The notes: a model not told the origin generated them from the sequence alone. Positions 46,253-54,982 are shown, counted from the stretch's first letter. The stretch is DNA of 64,000 nucleotides from Geobacillus sp. 46C-IIa (GCF_014679505.1 NZ_CP061474.1:526001-590000); one strand, 5' to 3'. Numbers and translations are program-made.

Positions 46253-46352
46253 CGGGCTTTTGTTTGCATCCGTCCGCCCTCAATGACCAACACCTGCCGC
46301 TATGGCAGGTTTATTTTTTTTCCATATGGTGACAATGATATGGTGAAAGGAA

Positions 46353-47051
46353 GTGCGGACATTGAGAATAGTGATCATAGCCGTCGTGGCAGTTGCTCTT
46401 TTTCTCCTTTTTGCTGCATGGATGAAAATTTCGGTAACGGTCGTATTCCGCCATGCTGAAGACGATGACGAGTACAAAATTGTGCTGCGCACGCTGTTTG
46501 GCCTCGTCCGTTACACGATTCGCGTTCCGCTCATCAAGCTCGAAACTGAACCGGAGTCGCCTGGTGTGGCGCTTGTTCATAAAAAAGGAATGGGGGGAAC
46601 GCGCGGAAAAGAGGAAAAGAAAAGCAAATGGACGCCGAGCGACATTGCCGATTTCTTTCGTCAAGTCAAGCAGTTTCTCAAACAGGTTGTCGACTTGCAC
46701 GAAATTATGAAACAGTTTTACCGTCATGTCACAATTACAAAATGGGAATGGAGGACAACAATCGGCACCGGCGACGCGGCGTCAACCGGGATGGTCGCCG
46801 GGCTCGGCTGGTCGTTGAAATACATGATCACCGGCGCGGTGAGCCGCTACACGAAGATGAAAGCCATCCCGGTGATGATGATCGTTCCGACCTATGACCG
46901 GGCTGTTTCGGAAACGGCGTTTTTATGTATGTTTCACTTTCGAATCGGGCATGCTATGTTAGCAGGATTGCGAGTGATCAAACATTGGCGTGGACGACGC
47001 TTGCGGAAACGAAACCCGTTGACAGCAAGACAGGCAAATGAAGGCTATTAG
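46353..47051 (+). CDS. ytfI: YtfI-like DUF2953 protein
   Basis: A 232-residue protein with an N-terminal membrane helix (IVIIAVVAVALFLLFAAWM) and a mostly extracytoplasmic DUF2953 body. WEWRTTIGTGDAASTGMVAG is the most conserved stretch. There is a C-terminal hydrophobic/basic end. The function is unknown. The gene is consistently found next to the sporulation gene ytfJ, 11 bp downstream here, so a spore-coat or sporulation role is plausible. The start is ambiguous: GTG 46353 (GGTGA 6 nt upstream) or TTG 46362 (AAAGGA 10 nt upstream). Confidence 0.78.
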   Translation: MRTLRIVIIAVVAVALFLLFAAWMKISVTVVFRHAEDDDEYKIVLRTLFGLVRYTIRVPLIKLETEPESPGVALVHKKGMGGTRGKEEKKSKWTPSDIADFFRQVKQFLKQVVDLHEIMKQFYRHVTITKWEWRTTIGTGDAASTGMVAGLGWSLKYMITGAVSRYTKMKAIPVMMIVPTYDRAVSETAFLCMFHFRIGHAMLAGLRVIKHWRGRRLRKRNPLTARQANEGY

Positions 47052-47062
47052 GAGGAATGAGC

Positions 47063-47533
47063 ATGACGAATCATCCGATCCAAGGGCTAATGACAACAGC
47101 GATGGAAAACTTAAAACAAATGATTGATGTCAATACGATTATCGGCGACCCGGTTGAGACGCCTGACGGCAGCGTCATTTTAACCGTATCGAAAGTCGGC
47201 TTTGGGTTTGCTGCCGGCGGCAGCGAGTTTATGCTCGACGGCCAGCAAAACGGCCAAGGGACGCAAGCGGGCGGAAATGGGCAAAACGGGCAAGCCCGAG
47301 GGAACGGGCATCCGTTTGGCGGCGGCAGCGGCGGCGGTGTCTCCATTACCCCGATTGCGTTTCTTGTCGTCAATTCGTCCGGTGTCAAACTTCTCCATTT
47401 GGATGAAAGCACGCACTTATATGAGAAAATACTCGATGTCGCCCCACAGGCGTTTGAGAAAATTCAAGCGATGTTGAAGAAAAACAAGCAAGACGGGGCG
47501 GCTTCTGCTTCGGCGAACGACTTTGACATTTAG
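47063..47533 (+). CDS. ytfJ: Sporulation protein YtfJ (GerW family)
   Basis: A 156-residue GerW/YtfJ family protein, known in B. subtilis as sporulation-associated and needed for normal germination. The conserved core (MTTAMENLKQMIDVNTIIGDPV, split around TPDGSVILTVSKVGFGFAAGGSEF) and the C-terminal PIAFLVV...VKLLHLDEST are present. Between them lies a Gly/Asn/Gln-rich insert (about residues 62-92). Start: ATG 47063 with AGGAGG 7 nt upstream. ATG 47057 is too close. It is in an operon with ytfI. Confidence 0.9.
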   Translation: MTNHPIQGLMTTAMENLKQMIDVNTIIGDPVETPDGSVILTVSKVGFGFAAGGSEFMLDGQQNGQGTQAGGNGQNGQARGNGHPFGGGSGGGVSITPIAFLVVNSSGVKLLHLDESTHLYEKILDVAPQAFEKIQAMLKKNKQDGAASASANDFDI

Positions 47534-47542
47534 CTGAGCGCG

Positions 47543-47573
47543 GCGCTGGACCGTTGATCGTCCGGCGCTTTTT
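47543..47573 (+). terminator. Intrinsic terminator of ytfIJ
   Basis: A 9-bp stem GCGCTGGAC/GTCCGGCGC (one G-U) with an 8-nt loop and T5. Confidence 0.85.
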
Positions 47574-47758
47574 CATCCTGTCAGTGGCAGAAGGAAAATT
47601 TTGTTTTATAAAGATGCCTAAAAGGCCGACAGAATTTTGATCCGGCGGGAGACGATAGGAAATAAGAAGTGGATGCGGCAAATTTTCTATATTTAGGAGA
47701 AACTGGTGGGAGGAAGGGCTTTTCGTTCCATTATCAGCCTTCCAATGAGGCAAAACAA

Positions 47759-47787
47759 TTGCAAAAATCGTTTCCCCGTTTTACTAT
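47759..47787 (+). promoter_or_regulatory. Sigma-A-like promoter of tpx
   Basis: TTGCAA (47759-47764), a 17-nt spacer and TACTAT (47782-47787), 39 bp before the tpx start. No PerR box was seen in the 253-bp upstream region. Confidence 0.55.
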
Positions 47788-47826
47788 GGAAATAGTACAT
47801 ATTTTTTCTTAAGGGGGAGAGAGCCC

Positions 47827-48327
47827 ATGGCCAATGTGACGTTTAAAGGAAACCCGGTCACGCTCGTCGGCAACGAAGTGAACGTCGGCGACAAGGCGCC
47901 GGATTTTACGGTGCTTGACCAAAACTTGCAAGAAGTGACGCTCGCCGATACGAAAGGGCATGTCCGCTTAATCAGCGTCGTTCCGTCGCTGGACACCGGG
48001 GTTTGCGACGCGCAGACGCGCCGGTTTAACGAAGAAGCGGCGAAGCTCGACAATGTGAAAGTGCTGACTGTCAGCGTGGATTTGCCATTTGCGCAAAAAC
48101 GGTGGTGCGGCGCTGCCGGCATCGAAAACGTCCAAGTGTTGTCCGACCATCGCGACGTTTCGTTCGGACAAGCGTACGGCGTCTTGATCAAAGAACTGCG
48201 CTTGCTCGCCCGCGCGGTCTTTGTCATCGACAGCAATGATACGGTGACGTACGTAGAATACGTGCCGGAAGTGACGAACCATCCGAACTACGAAGCGGCG
48301 ATTGAAGCGGCAAAAGCAGCGAAATAA
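47827..48327 (+). CDS. tpx: Thiol peroxidase Tpx
   Basis: An atypical 2-Cys peroxiredoxin, 166 residues, that reduces H2O2 and alkyl peroxides with thioredoxin. The peroxidatic Cys60 lies in [15 protein letters not shown] (PxxxT/S-x-x-C) and the resolving Cys94 in KRWCGAAG, the correct Tpx spacing. The start at ATG 47827 has AAGGGGGAGAG. It is monocistronic, with its own promoter and terminator. B. subtilis Tpx (YtgI) sits before ytxK in the same way. Confidence 0.97.
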   Translation: MANVTFKGNPVTLVGNEVNVGDKAPDFTVLDQNLQEVTLADTKGHVRLISVVPSLDTGVCDAQTRRFNEEAAKLDNVKVLTVSVDLPFAQKRWCGAAGIENVQVLSDHRDVSFGQAYGVLIKELRLLARAVFVIDSNDTVTYVEYVPEVTNHPNYEAAIEAAKAAK

Positions 48328-48331
48328 CGGA

Positions 48332-48364
48332 AAAAGGCCCCGATTTGTTTGGGGTCTTTTCTTT
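48332..48364 (+). terminator. Intrinsic terminator of tpx
   Basis: A 10-bp stem AAAAGGCCCC/GGGGTCTTTT (one G-U) with a 9-nt loop, then CTTTT. Confidence 0.87.
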
Positions 48365-48447
48365 TCTGTTGGCGCGCTTCTTGCCGCACGGGGCGGATCG
48401 GCGTACAATAGCAGAAGGGACATGGGCAGAAAGGTGGGATATCCAGA

Positions 48448-49437
48448 ATGATGACGCCAGTTGAGCGGCTGTTCACTGTATTGGATGAAACAGCTCAGAT
48501 TTTACAGGAAGAATTGCAATGCACGTATTTAGAGGCGGTCGCCGAAACGGGGGAAAACTTGTTCCACGGCGATGTGCTGCAGGATGAAGTGAGCGAGCTA
48601 AACGCCAAACGGTTGAAAAAACAATATCGCGAACTCGTGATCGACCGGTTTCAAAATGAAGAAATCCGCAAGGCGTTCCAGCTTGCCGTCTTAAAAGGGA
48701 TGCGCCAACATGTTCAGCCGCACCATCAAATGACTCCGGATGCGGTCAGCTTGTTTTTGGCGTATTTAGTGCGCCGGTTTACACGCCCGCATTTGGCGCT
48801 CACCATCCTTGACCCGGCCGTCGGCACGGCGAATTTATTGACGGCGGTGCTCAACGGCCTTAGCGGCAAGCAGGCGAAAAGTTATGGCGTCGATGTCGAC
48901 GATTTGCTCGTCAAACTCGCGTATGTCAACGCCAACTTGCAAAAACATTCGGTGCAGCTGTTTAACCAAGACAGCTTGCGCCCGCTCTTTGTCGAACCGG
49001 CTGATGTCGTCGTCTGTGATTTGCCGGTCGGCTATTACCCGGACGATGACAATGCGGCTCGGTTTGCTCTGAAAGCGGAAGAGGGGCGGTCGTACGCGCA
49101 CCATTTGTTGATCGAGCAAAGCTTGCGGCATACAAAAGACGGCGGTTATTTATTTTTCCTTATTCCCAATACATTGTTTTCAAGCCCGCAAGCGCAACAG
49201 CTGAACCAATTCCTAAAAGAGGCGGCCATCGTCCAAGGCGTGCTGCAGCTGCCGCTGTCGATGTTTCAACACGAACAGGCGGCGAAAAGCGTGTTCATTT
49301 TGCAAAAGAAAGGGCCGATGGCAAAGCCGCCAAAAAATGTGCTGCTTGCCGAGCTGCCGCGCTTTTCGAACAAGACGGCGATGCAGGCGATGATGGCGAA
49401 AATCGAGGCGTGGATCGCGAATGAAAAGGGAAGCTGA
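48448..49437 (+). CDS. ytxK: YtxK-like SAM-dependent methyltransferase
   Basis: A 329-residue protein with the fold of gamma-type N6-adenine DNA methyltransferases. A helical N-terminus precedes motif I LDPAVGTANLL (SAM-binding FxGxG-like). The catalytic motif IV position reads CDLPVGYYP instead of the (N/D/S)PP(Y/F) of active DNA methylases. There is no target-recognition domain and no restriction partner nearby. It is therefore more likely a housekeeping or moonlighting methyltransferase than a restriction-modification enzyme. Start: ATG 48448 with GGTGGG 9 nt upstream. The order tpx-ytxK-ackA matches B. subtilis. Confidence 0.87.
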   Translation: MMTPVERLFTVLDETAQILQEELQCTYLEAVAETGENLFHGDVLQDEVSELNAKRLKKQYRELVIDRFQNEEIRKAFQLAVLKGMRQHVQPHHQMTPDAVSLFLAYLVRRFTRPHLALTILDPAVGTANLLTAVLNGLSGKQAKSYGVDVDDLLVKLAYVNANLQKHSVQLFNQDSLRPLFVEPADVVVCDLPVGYYPDDDNAARFALKAEEGRSYAHHLLIEQSLRHTKDGGYLFFLIPNTLFSSPQAQQLNQFLKEAAIVQGVLQLPLSMFQHEQAAKSVFILQKKGPMAKPPKNVLLAELPRFSNKTAMQAMMAKIEAWIANEKGS

Positions 49438-49513
49438 TCCACAAAAGGCGATCCGCCTTCAAGGGAAGTTCGAGGCATAGCCGCAAGGAAGCATGCAGTG
49501 TGTGGAGATCGTG

Positions 49514-49563
49514 ATGCAAAAGAGGGAGTTCGATCTTTTTGGGACTCCCTCGTTTGCATTTTT
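49514..49563 (+). terminator. Intrinsic terminator of ytxK
   Basis: An 18-bp stem (49514-49531 with 49542-49559, one mismatch, one G-U) with a 10-nt loop, ending in T5. Confidence 0.88.
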
Positions 49564-49605
49564 CACAACATAAAAACTTTTTCTTGCAACCGATTACCAA
49601 ACGAG

Positions 49606-49615
49606 CAAGCGCTTG
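49606..49615 (+). promoter_or_regulatory. Cre-like palindrome upstream of ackA
   Basis: A perfect 10-bp palindrome CAAGCGCTTG carries the AAGCGCTT core of CcpA cre sites, though the outer bases deviate from consensus. It overlaps the -35 box of the putative ackA promoter. Confidence 0.5.
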
Positions 49616-49641
49616 AAAGAAAAACAAGGGGGGCATACAAT
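49613..49641 (+). promoter_or_regulatory. Putative sigma-A promoter of ackA
   Basis: TTGAAA (49613-49618), a 17-nt spacer and TACAAT (49636-49641), 85 bp before the ackA start. The spacer is purine-rich. Confidence 0.5.
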
Positions 49642-49726
49642 GAAAAAGGCATAGTGAAACGGCGCCCAATCGCGCACACTAACGGTAGGCGCGATCGGAT
49701 TTCGCAAAAAGGAGCTGTTTGGATAT

Positions 49727-50920
49727 ATGGCGAACGTGTTAGCCATTAACGCGGGTAGTTCATCATTGAAATTCCAATTGTTTGAGATGCCGGCGGAAAC
49801 GGTGTTGACGAAAGGGGTCGTCGAGCGGATCGGCTTTGACGACGCGATTTTCACGATCGTTGTGAACGGGGAAAAGCAACAGGAAGTGACCGCCATCCCG
49901 AACCACGCCGTGGCGGTGAAAATGCTGTTGGATAAATTGATTCGCTACGGCATTATTCGATCGTTTGAGGAAATCGACGGCATTGGCCATCGTGTCGTCC
50001 ATGGTGGGGAGAAGTTCAGCGACTCTGTGTTGATTACCGATGAAGTGATGAAACAAATCGAGGAAGTTTCCGAGCTCGCCCCGCTCCACAACCCGGCCAA
50101 CCTTGTCGGCATCCGGGCGTTCCAAGAAGTGCTGCCGAACGTGCCGGCGGTGGCGGTGTTCGATACAGCGTTCCACCAAACGATGCCGGAACAGTCGTTT
50201 TTATACAGCTTGCCGTATGAGTATTACACGAAATTTGGCATTCGCAAATACGGATTCCACGGCACGTCGCATAAATACGTCACCCAGCGCGCGGCCGAAT
50301 TGCTCGGCCGGCCGATCGAACAGCTGCGCCTCATCTCGTGCCATTTAGGCAACGGCGCGAGCATTGCGGCGGTGGAAGCAGGAAAATCGATTGACACATC
50401 GATGGGCTTCACTCCATTAGCGGGCGTAGCGATGGGGACGCGTTCCGGCAACATCGATCCGGCGCTCATCCCGTATATTATGGAGAAGACGGGAATGACG
50501 GCCGATGAAGTGATTGAAGTGCTGAACAAACGAAGCGGCATGCTCGGCTTGTCCGGCATTTCAAGCGACTTGCGCGACCTCGAAAAAGCGGCGGCGGAAG
50601 GAAATGAACGGGCCGAGCTGGCGCTTGAAGTGTTTGCGAGCCGGATCCATAAATATATCGGTTCATATGCGGCCCGCATGTACGGTGTTGATGCCATCAT
50701 TTTCACGGCCGGCATCGGCGAAAACAGCGATGTCGTGCGCGCCAAAGTATTGCGCGGCCTCGAATTCATGGGCGTCTACTGGGATCCGGTGTTAAACAAA
50801 GTGCGCGGCAAAGAAGCGTTCATCAGCTATCCGCACTCGCCGGTCAAAGTGCTCGTCATTCCGACGAACGAAGAGGTCATGATCGCCCGTGATGTGATGC
50901 GGTTGGCGCATTTGCAATGA
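49727..50920 (+). CDS. ackA: Acetate kinase
   Basis: Converts acetyl phosphate + ADP to acetate + ATP in overflow metabolism, 397 residues. ASKHA-fold motifs are [11 protein letters not shown] at the N-terminus, [10 protein letters not shown] (catalytic Asp), FHGTSHKYV, and [11 protein letters not shown]. Late in the chain are GGI-like [13 protein letters not shown] and [13 protein letters not shown]. Start: ATG 49727 with AAGGAGC 13 nt upstream, a long spacing. No better in-frame start is seen. It is likely CcpA-controlled given the cre-like site upstream. The pta gene is not adjacent. Confidence 0.97.
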   Translation: MANVLAINAGSSSLKFQLFEMPAETVLTKGVVERIGFDDAIFTIVVNGEKQQEVTAIPNHAVAVKMLLDKLIRYGIIRSFEEIDGIGHRVVHGGEKFSDSVLITDEVMKQIEEVSELAPLHNPANLVGIRAFQEVLPNVPAVAVFDTAFHQTMPEQSFLYSLPYEYYTKFGIRKYGFHGTSHKYVTQRAAELLGRPIEQLRLISCHLGNGASIAAVEAGKSIDTSMGFTPLAGVAMGTRSGNIDPALIPYIMEKTGMTADEVIEVLNKRSGMLGLSGISSDLRDLEKAAAEGNERAELALEVFASRIHKYIGSYAARMYGVDAIIFTAGIGENSDVVRAKVLRGLEFMGVYWDPVLNKVRGKEAFISYPHSPVKVLVIPTNEEVMIARDVMRLAHLQ

Positions 50921-50953
50921 GCAGCGGAATAGAACGACAAGCGGCTGAAAACG

Positions 50954-50993
50954 AAGCGGTCCGCTCCTAGATGCTAGGGGCGGCCGCTTTTTT
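50954..50993 (+). terminator. Intrinsic terminator of ackA
   Basis: A 16-pair stem with one bulged C (50954-50970 with 50974-50989), a 3-nt ATG loop and T6. This separates the core metabolic block from the lipid catabolism genes that follow. Confidence 0.85.
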
Positions 50994-51148
50994 GTTATTT
51001 TGTTAGTGGCAGCGATGGAAACGGCTAAGGGCTGTTTTCGAATGTGATATCGCTTCCTCCCTATATCCCCTATAATTGTCGGAATTGCCCGCTTCGTATA
51101 TTTTAGGGCAAAATGACGGTGAAACAGACGGCAAGGGAGTCGATGGAA

Positions 51149-51661
51149 ATGGCGTTGTTCCGCAATGAGGATCATGTCTACCGTGTCATTGGCGAGTTTA
51201 TGAAAATCCCATCACGGCCACGGACAGGAGAGGAGTTGCACAATTGGTGGGGGCAACATCCGGCGTATAAAGAGTATGGCGGGGAGGTGGAGCAAATCAA
51301 CCGCATCGGCGAACAAATCCGCCGTTCCCGCGCCGCGTTCGTCTTTTATGTGACCGATCCGGAGGCGGTCATCAGCATCGATGCGAGGCGGCCAAAGCCC
51401 GGCGAACATTACGAAGTGTTGTTCGGCCGGGGTCTTGATCAGCCTGATGTCGCCATTCAGACAGCCGGGGACGTCGCCCACCAATTTTGGGGCGGAAACA
51501 TCAACGTTCCATTGGCCCTCGTGACCGGAAAAATGAAGGCAAAAGGATCGAAAGCGAAGGCGCTCCAGCTGTTGCCGCGCATCGTGCCGGCGTTTCCGCT
51601 TTATCGGCGCTATTTGGAACTGATTGATGAGCGCGCGCTCCTCCATGCTTTAAAAGCATAA
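51149..51661 (+). CDS. SCP2-like sterol/lipid-carrier domain protein (170 aa)
   Basis: A soluble 170-residue protein. The middle and C-terminal part (about 60-155) resembles the SCP2 sterol-carrier fold: a beta strand with ISIDARRPKPG, an edge VLFGRG, DVAIQTAGDVAHQFWGG, then INVPLALVTGKMKAKGS with the K-x-K-G turn. The C-terminal LLPRIVPAFPLYRRYLE parallels the 142-residue protein at 62729, so the two are paralogues. It has no transport ATPase or membrane span. It probably binds a hydrophobic acyl or sterol-like ligand. Start: ATG 51149 with AAGGGAG 9 nt upstream. ATG 51143 and ATG 51113 are in-frame alternatives with poorer boxes. Confidence 0.72.
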   Translation: MALFRNEDHVYRVIGEFMKIPSRPRTGEELHNWWGQHPAYKEYGGEVEQINRIGEQIRRSRAAFVFYVTDPEAVISIDARRPKPGEHYEVLFGRGLDQPDVAIQTAGDVAHQFWGGNINVPLALVTGKMKAKGSKAKALQLLPRIVPAFPLYRRYLELIDERALLHALKA

Positions 51662-51797
51662 AAACATCGGGGAGCGCCGCGCGGGAGGAAAGAAAGTTCC
51701 GACGATTTTCGGGATAGGACGTGGAACGGAAAGGCGATATAGTAAAAGTACAAAGCGAGATTTCAGACAGTTCTAAATTTTCGAGGAGGCAATGAAG

Positions 51798-52148
51798 ATG
51801 ACGACGGTAAGAGACATTTTCCAACTGATTGATTCGCAATTGAGGGAAGACCCATCCCGCGCTGATGGGATCATCGCGGTGTACCAGTTTAACTTAAGCG
51901 GGTCTGATGCGGGGGTGTACCAAGTCGTCCTTCGTCCAGATGCGGGATTTGTCATTGAAGGAGAGCGGGAAACGCCGGATTGCACGCTCAGCATGGACAG
52001 CGAGGATTTTAAAAAAATGGTGGACGGCGAGCTCAACGGAACGGAAGCGTTTATGAGCGGGCGGCTTCGCATTGACGGGGATATGGGGCTGGCGCTGCGT
52101 CTTCAAGAAGTGCTGTCCGCCTATAACAGCGCCAATCAAAACCAATAA
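51798..52148 (+). CDS. SCP2 sterol-carrier domain protein (116 aa)
   Basis: A compact 116-residue protein that is little more than one SCP2 domain: AVYQFNLSGSDAGVYQVVL, then ERETPDCTLSMDSEDFKKMVDGELNG and the canonical EAFMSGRLRIDGDMGLALRLQ, which forms the hydrophobic pocket. SCP2 domains carry fatty acyl chains, sterols or polyisoprenoids. Start: ATG 51798, with GGAGG 8 nt before. ATG 51792 is too close to the box. It lies 136 bp before the acyl-CoA ligase gene, so a role in delivering a lipophilic substrate to that pathway is the natural inference. Confidence 0.86.
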   Translation: MTTVRDIFQLIDSQLREDPSRADGIIAVYQFNLSGSDAGVYQVVLRPDAGFVIEGERETPDCTLSMDSEDFKKMVDGELNGTEAFMSGRLRIDGDMGLALRLQEVLSAYNSANQNQ

Positions 52149-52228
52149 GCATACCAAGAAAGACGGCCAGCATGTTGTTTTGTTCATTGACAGCAGCACC
52201 GACCGTCAGAAGAAAGGAGACAAAAGGC

Positions 52229-52258
52229 GGCGGGCTCGTCCTTTTTCGCAGGCCCGCC
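52229..52258 (+). repeat. Inverted repeat in the acyl-CoA ligase leader
   Basis: A perfect GGCGGGC/GCCCGCC 7-bp stem with a 16-nt loop containing CTTTTTC lies 9 nt before the ligase Shine-Dalgarno (from 52268). It may be an mRNA stem or operator. No typical T tract follows it. Confidence 0.4.
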
Positions 52259-52283
52259 CAATTTGGTTAAAGGAGACGGGGGA

Positions 52284-53819
52284 ATGGATTTACGAACGGT
52301 TTGGACAAAAAATATCGAGCAGTTTGGTCCTTATCCGACACTGATTTTTGAGGGAAACGAATATACGAACGTGGACTGCGATGCCCGTTCGTCCCAGCTG
52401 GCTCATGCGTTGATTGAACTTGGGGTCAAGCCGGGCGACCGCGTCGTCGTGACGATGCCAAACAGCCCGGAAGTGGTCGTCGCTTTCAGCGGCGTCTTGA
52501 AGGCAGGAGCGGTTGTCGTGCCGGTGCTGCCGCTGCTGCAGACGCAGGAGCTCCATTACATTTTTCAAGATTGCGAACCGAAAGTCGTGCTGACAGCGGA
52601 AATGCTGTGGGCGAAGGTGAAAGAGGCGGCGAACGGATTGCCGGCGCCTCCAATGATGTTTACGCTGGACGATCTTGATTCTCCGCGCTCTCTACGGACA
52701 AGGGTGGAACAAGCTCCTGCCAGCATGCCGCTGGCGGCCGTCGCCGAAAATGCTCCTGCCGCTTTGCTTTACACATCGGGAACGACCGGAATGCCGAAAG
52801 GGGTCGTCTTGACGCATCGCAACTTGTATGCCAACGCCAAAGCAGCGGCCGAGATGGCGAAGCGGCTGCCGACCGAATATGACCGCGTCGGTCTTGGCGT
52901 GCTGCCGATCTCCCATGCATTCGGCTTCACGATGATGAACGTCGCGTTGCTGTTGGGCGACAAGATTATTCTCCTGCCGCATTTCGAGCCGAAAAAAGTG
53001 TTGGAGGCGATCGAACGGTATCGGGTGACGCATACGGCAATGGTGCCGGCGATGTTCCATGCGTTGTGCTATTGTCCTGAGGCGGACCACTATGACACGT
53101 CCAGTTTGGCCGCGTGCGTGTCCGGTTCCGCGTCATTGCCGCGCCCATTGGCGGAGCAGTTTCAGCGCAAATTCGGCTGCTTGATTTTGGAAGGATACGG
53201 ACTGTCCGAGGCGGCGCCGATTGTGACGGCGACCGATCCGACGAAGCCGATCAAGCTGGGGTCGGTCGGGCTTCCCCTGCCTGGCGTGCAAGTGGCAGTC
53301 GTCGATGAGCACGGCAACCGCCTGCCGCCAAACGAAGTCGGAGAACTGATTGTTTCCGGCCCGAACATTTTCCAAGGCTACTACGGAAAAGACGAGGAGA
53401 CGCGCCAAGCGCTGCGCGACGGCTGGCTGTATACCGGCGATATGGCGCGCATCGATGAAGACGGATACGTGTTTATCGTCGACCGGAAAAAAGATGTCAT
53501 CATCCGCGGCGGATTCAACATTTACCCGCGCGATCTCGAGGAACTTCTCATGTCCCATCCCGATGTGCTTGAAGCCGGCGTTGTCGGCGTCCCTTCGCCG
53601 AAAATGGGAGAAGAAGTCGCCGCATATGTCGTCGTCCGGCGCGGGGCCCAAGTGACGGAAGCGGAGCTGATCGAGTTTTGCCAAAAGCGGGTGGCGAAAT
53701 ACAAAAGCCCGCGCTTTTTGAAAAAGGTCGGCTACTTGCCAAAAAACATGATCGGCAAAATCGACAAAAAGAAGCTGCGTGAATGGGCCAGCGAGTTTAT
53801 TCCTGCTGTTCAATCGTAA
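52284..53819 (+). CDS. Long-chain acyl-CoA ligase (AMP-forming)
   Basis: A 511-residue adenylate-forming fatty acid:CoA ligase. Motifs are YTSGTTGMPKGVVLTH (A3), YGLSEAAP (A5), WLYTGDMARIDEDGYVFIV with DRKKDVIIRGGFNIYPRD (A7-A8, linker and FACS signature), and a catalytic lysine in NMIGKIDKKKLR. Its lead position suggests it activates the carboxylic acid that enters the downstream beta-oxidation genes. The start at ATG 52284 has AAAGGAGACGGGGG. The next gene follows 20 bp later, so they are co-transcribed. Chain length or ring specificity cannot be told. Confidence 0.9.
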   Translation: MDLRTVWTKNIEQFGPYPTLIFEGNEYTNVDCDARSSQLAHALIELGVKPGDRVVVTMPNSPEVVVAFSGVLKAGAVVVPVLPLLQTQELHYIFQDCEPKVVLTAEMLWAKVKEAANGLPAPPMMFTLDDLDSPRSLRTRVEQAPASMPLAAVAENAPAALLYTSGTTGMPKGVVLTHRNLYANAKAAAEMAKRLPTEYDRVGLGVLPISHAFGFTMMNVALLLGDKIILLPHFEPKKVLEAIERYRVTHTAMVPAMFHALCYCPEADHYDTSSLAACVSGSASLPRPLAEQFQRKFGCLILEGYGLSEAAPIVTATDPTKPIKLGSVGLPLPGVQVAVVDEHGNRLPPNEVGELIVSGPNIFQGYYGKDEETRQALRDGWLYTGDMARIDEDGYVFIVDRKKDVIIRGGFNIYPRDLEELLMSHPDVLEAGVVGVPSPKMGEEVAAYVVVRRGAQVTEAELIEFCQKRVAKYKSPRFLKKVGYLPKNMIGKIDKKKLREWASEFIPAVQS

Positions 53820-53839
53820 TGGAAAAGGAGAGGGACAAG

Positions 53840-54982
53840 GTGATTTCGTTTCAACCGACTGAAGAGGAACAGGCATTTTTTCAAGTCGCCCGCAGTCTTG
53901 CCGTCGAGAAAATCCGTCCGGCCGCAAGAGAGTGCGAGAAACGCCGCACCGTTCTGGCCGACTTGATTGACCGAGTGAATGAGCTTGGCCTGTCAGCGCT
54001 CGAACTTCCAGAATTGTGGGGAGGTCTGGAACTGCCGCTTCTATCGCAAGCGATCATTTGGCAAGGGCTCAGCTATGGCGATTTAGCTGTCATTCAAGGG
54101 CTTCCTGGGGCCGGAGAGGCGTCTCCCCTCTTCCGTCTGTCTTCCGAGCACCGCGTATGGCATCGGTATCGGGAGAGCGCAAAAGGAGGGCAATGGCCGA
54201 CGGTTGCCTGGGTCGATGAAGCGGAACAAAAGGAACCGTTGAAGCAGCCCATTCGCGTGCGCCGGCGCGGCAGCGGGTACGTGGTGGACGGAGTGTCCTC
54301 CCCAGTGCGCCTGGCGTCGAAAGCCGACTGGGTGGTCATCGCCGCGAGGGATGAAGAAGAAACGGTTTTGCTCGCTTTGGATGAGCGAGCATGGGAGATC
54401 GAAGAAGGGGATATAAGGCTGGGGCTTCTTGCTTCCGGCATCGCTCGCCTTCGATTTGCGGAAGTGTACGCCGGCCCGGAGCAACTTGTCGCCCGCGGCC
54501 CGGAGGCGGACGCATGGCTCAACCGGGTGCGCGCCCGAAATCAAGTCATCGAAGCGGCGAAGGAAGTCGGCTTGATGGAGGCGGCGCTTGATTACGCTGT
54601 TGAATACACCGCGGGCAGAAAGGCGTTCGGGCAGGAGATCGCCAAGTTTCAAGGCGTGTCGTTTACGATCGCGGAGATGGCGTTTGCCTGCCGCGGGGCG
54701 AAATGGCTTGTATGGCAAGCCGCTTCTGCAGTTGACCAAGGGGATGAACAGGCGGAAGGCTTTGCCTGGCGGGCGCTGGCGCGCGCTCATCGTTCGCTGC
54801 GCTATGTCACCGACCAAGCGGTGCAAATGCTCGGCGGACACGGATATGTGCAAGAATATCCGGTCGAAAAATGGATGCGCGACGCCGAGGCGCAAGTGAT
54901 GCTGTATGGCCGGGAGCGGGACTGGATCATCCGCCGCGGCGAACAGCTGCTCAGCGAACGGAAAGAGAGGGTGGCGCCATGA
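53840..54982 (+). CDS. Acyl-CoA dehydrogenase-like subunit lacking the catalytic Glu
   Basis: A 380-residue ACAD-fold flavoprotein subunit. The C-terminal domain keeps the FAD-contacting RKAFG...FQ motif (Arg260 to Gln271) and LGGHGY (331-336). The catalytic Glu of the usual YEGT loop aligns with Tyr356 (LYGRER), and the N-terminal T-x-P-x-A-G-S-D strand that binds FAD/substrate is degenerate (WVDEAEQ). The next gene has exactly the opposite losses, so the two probably form one active heteromer. Start: GTG 53840 with AAGGAGAGG 6 nt upstream, giving the same MISF start as its partner. ATG 53819 is an in-frame alternative. Confidence 0.85.
   Translation: MISFQPTEEEQAFFQVARSLAVEKIRPAARECEKRRTVLADLIDRVNELGLSALELPELWGGLELPLLSQAIIWQGLSYGDLAVIQGLPGAGEASPLFRLSSEHRVWHRYRESAKGGQWPTVAWVDEAEQKEPLKQPIRVRRRGSGYVVDGVSSPVRLASKADWVVIAARDEEETVLLALDERAWEIEEGDIRLGLLASGIARLRFAEVYAGPEQLVARGPEADAWLNRVRARNQVIEAAKEVGLMEAALDYAVEYTAGRKAFGQEIAKFQGVSFTIAEMAFACRGAKWLVWQAASAVDQGDEQAEGFAWRALARAHRSLRYVTDQAVQMLGGHGYVQEYPVEKWMRDAEAQVMLYGRERDWIIRRGEQLLSERKERVAP

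Noticed and set aside
48448..49437. ytxK considered as part of a restriction-modification or phage-defence system
   Set aside because: There is no specificity or restriction gene nearby, the catalytic motif is atypical, and the position is conserved in B. subtilis between tpx and ackA.
49498..49749. 83-codon plus-strand frame before ackA
   Set aside because: It reads through the ytxK terminator and the ackA promoter and overlaps the ackA start in another frame. It has no ribosome-binding site.
53840..54982. First acyl-CoA dehydrogenase considered a decaying pseudogene
   Set aside because: The frame is intact, the FAD-contacting motif is conserved and it is translationally coupled to its partner. 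The missing Glu is matched by complementary losses in the partner.
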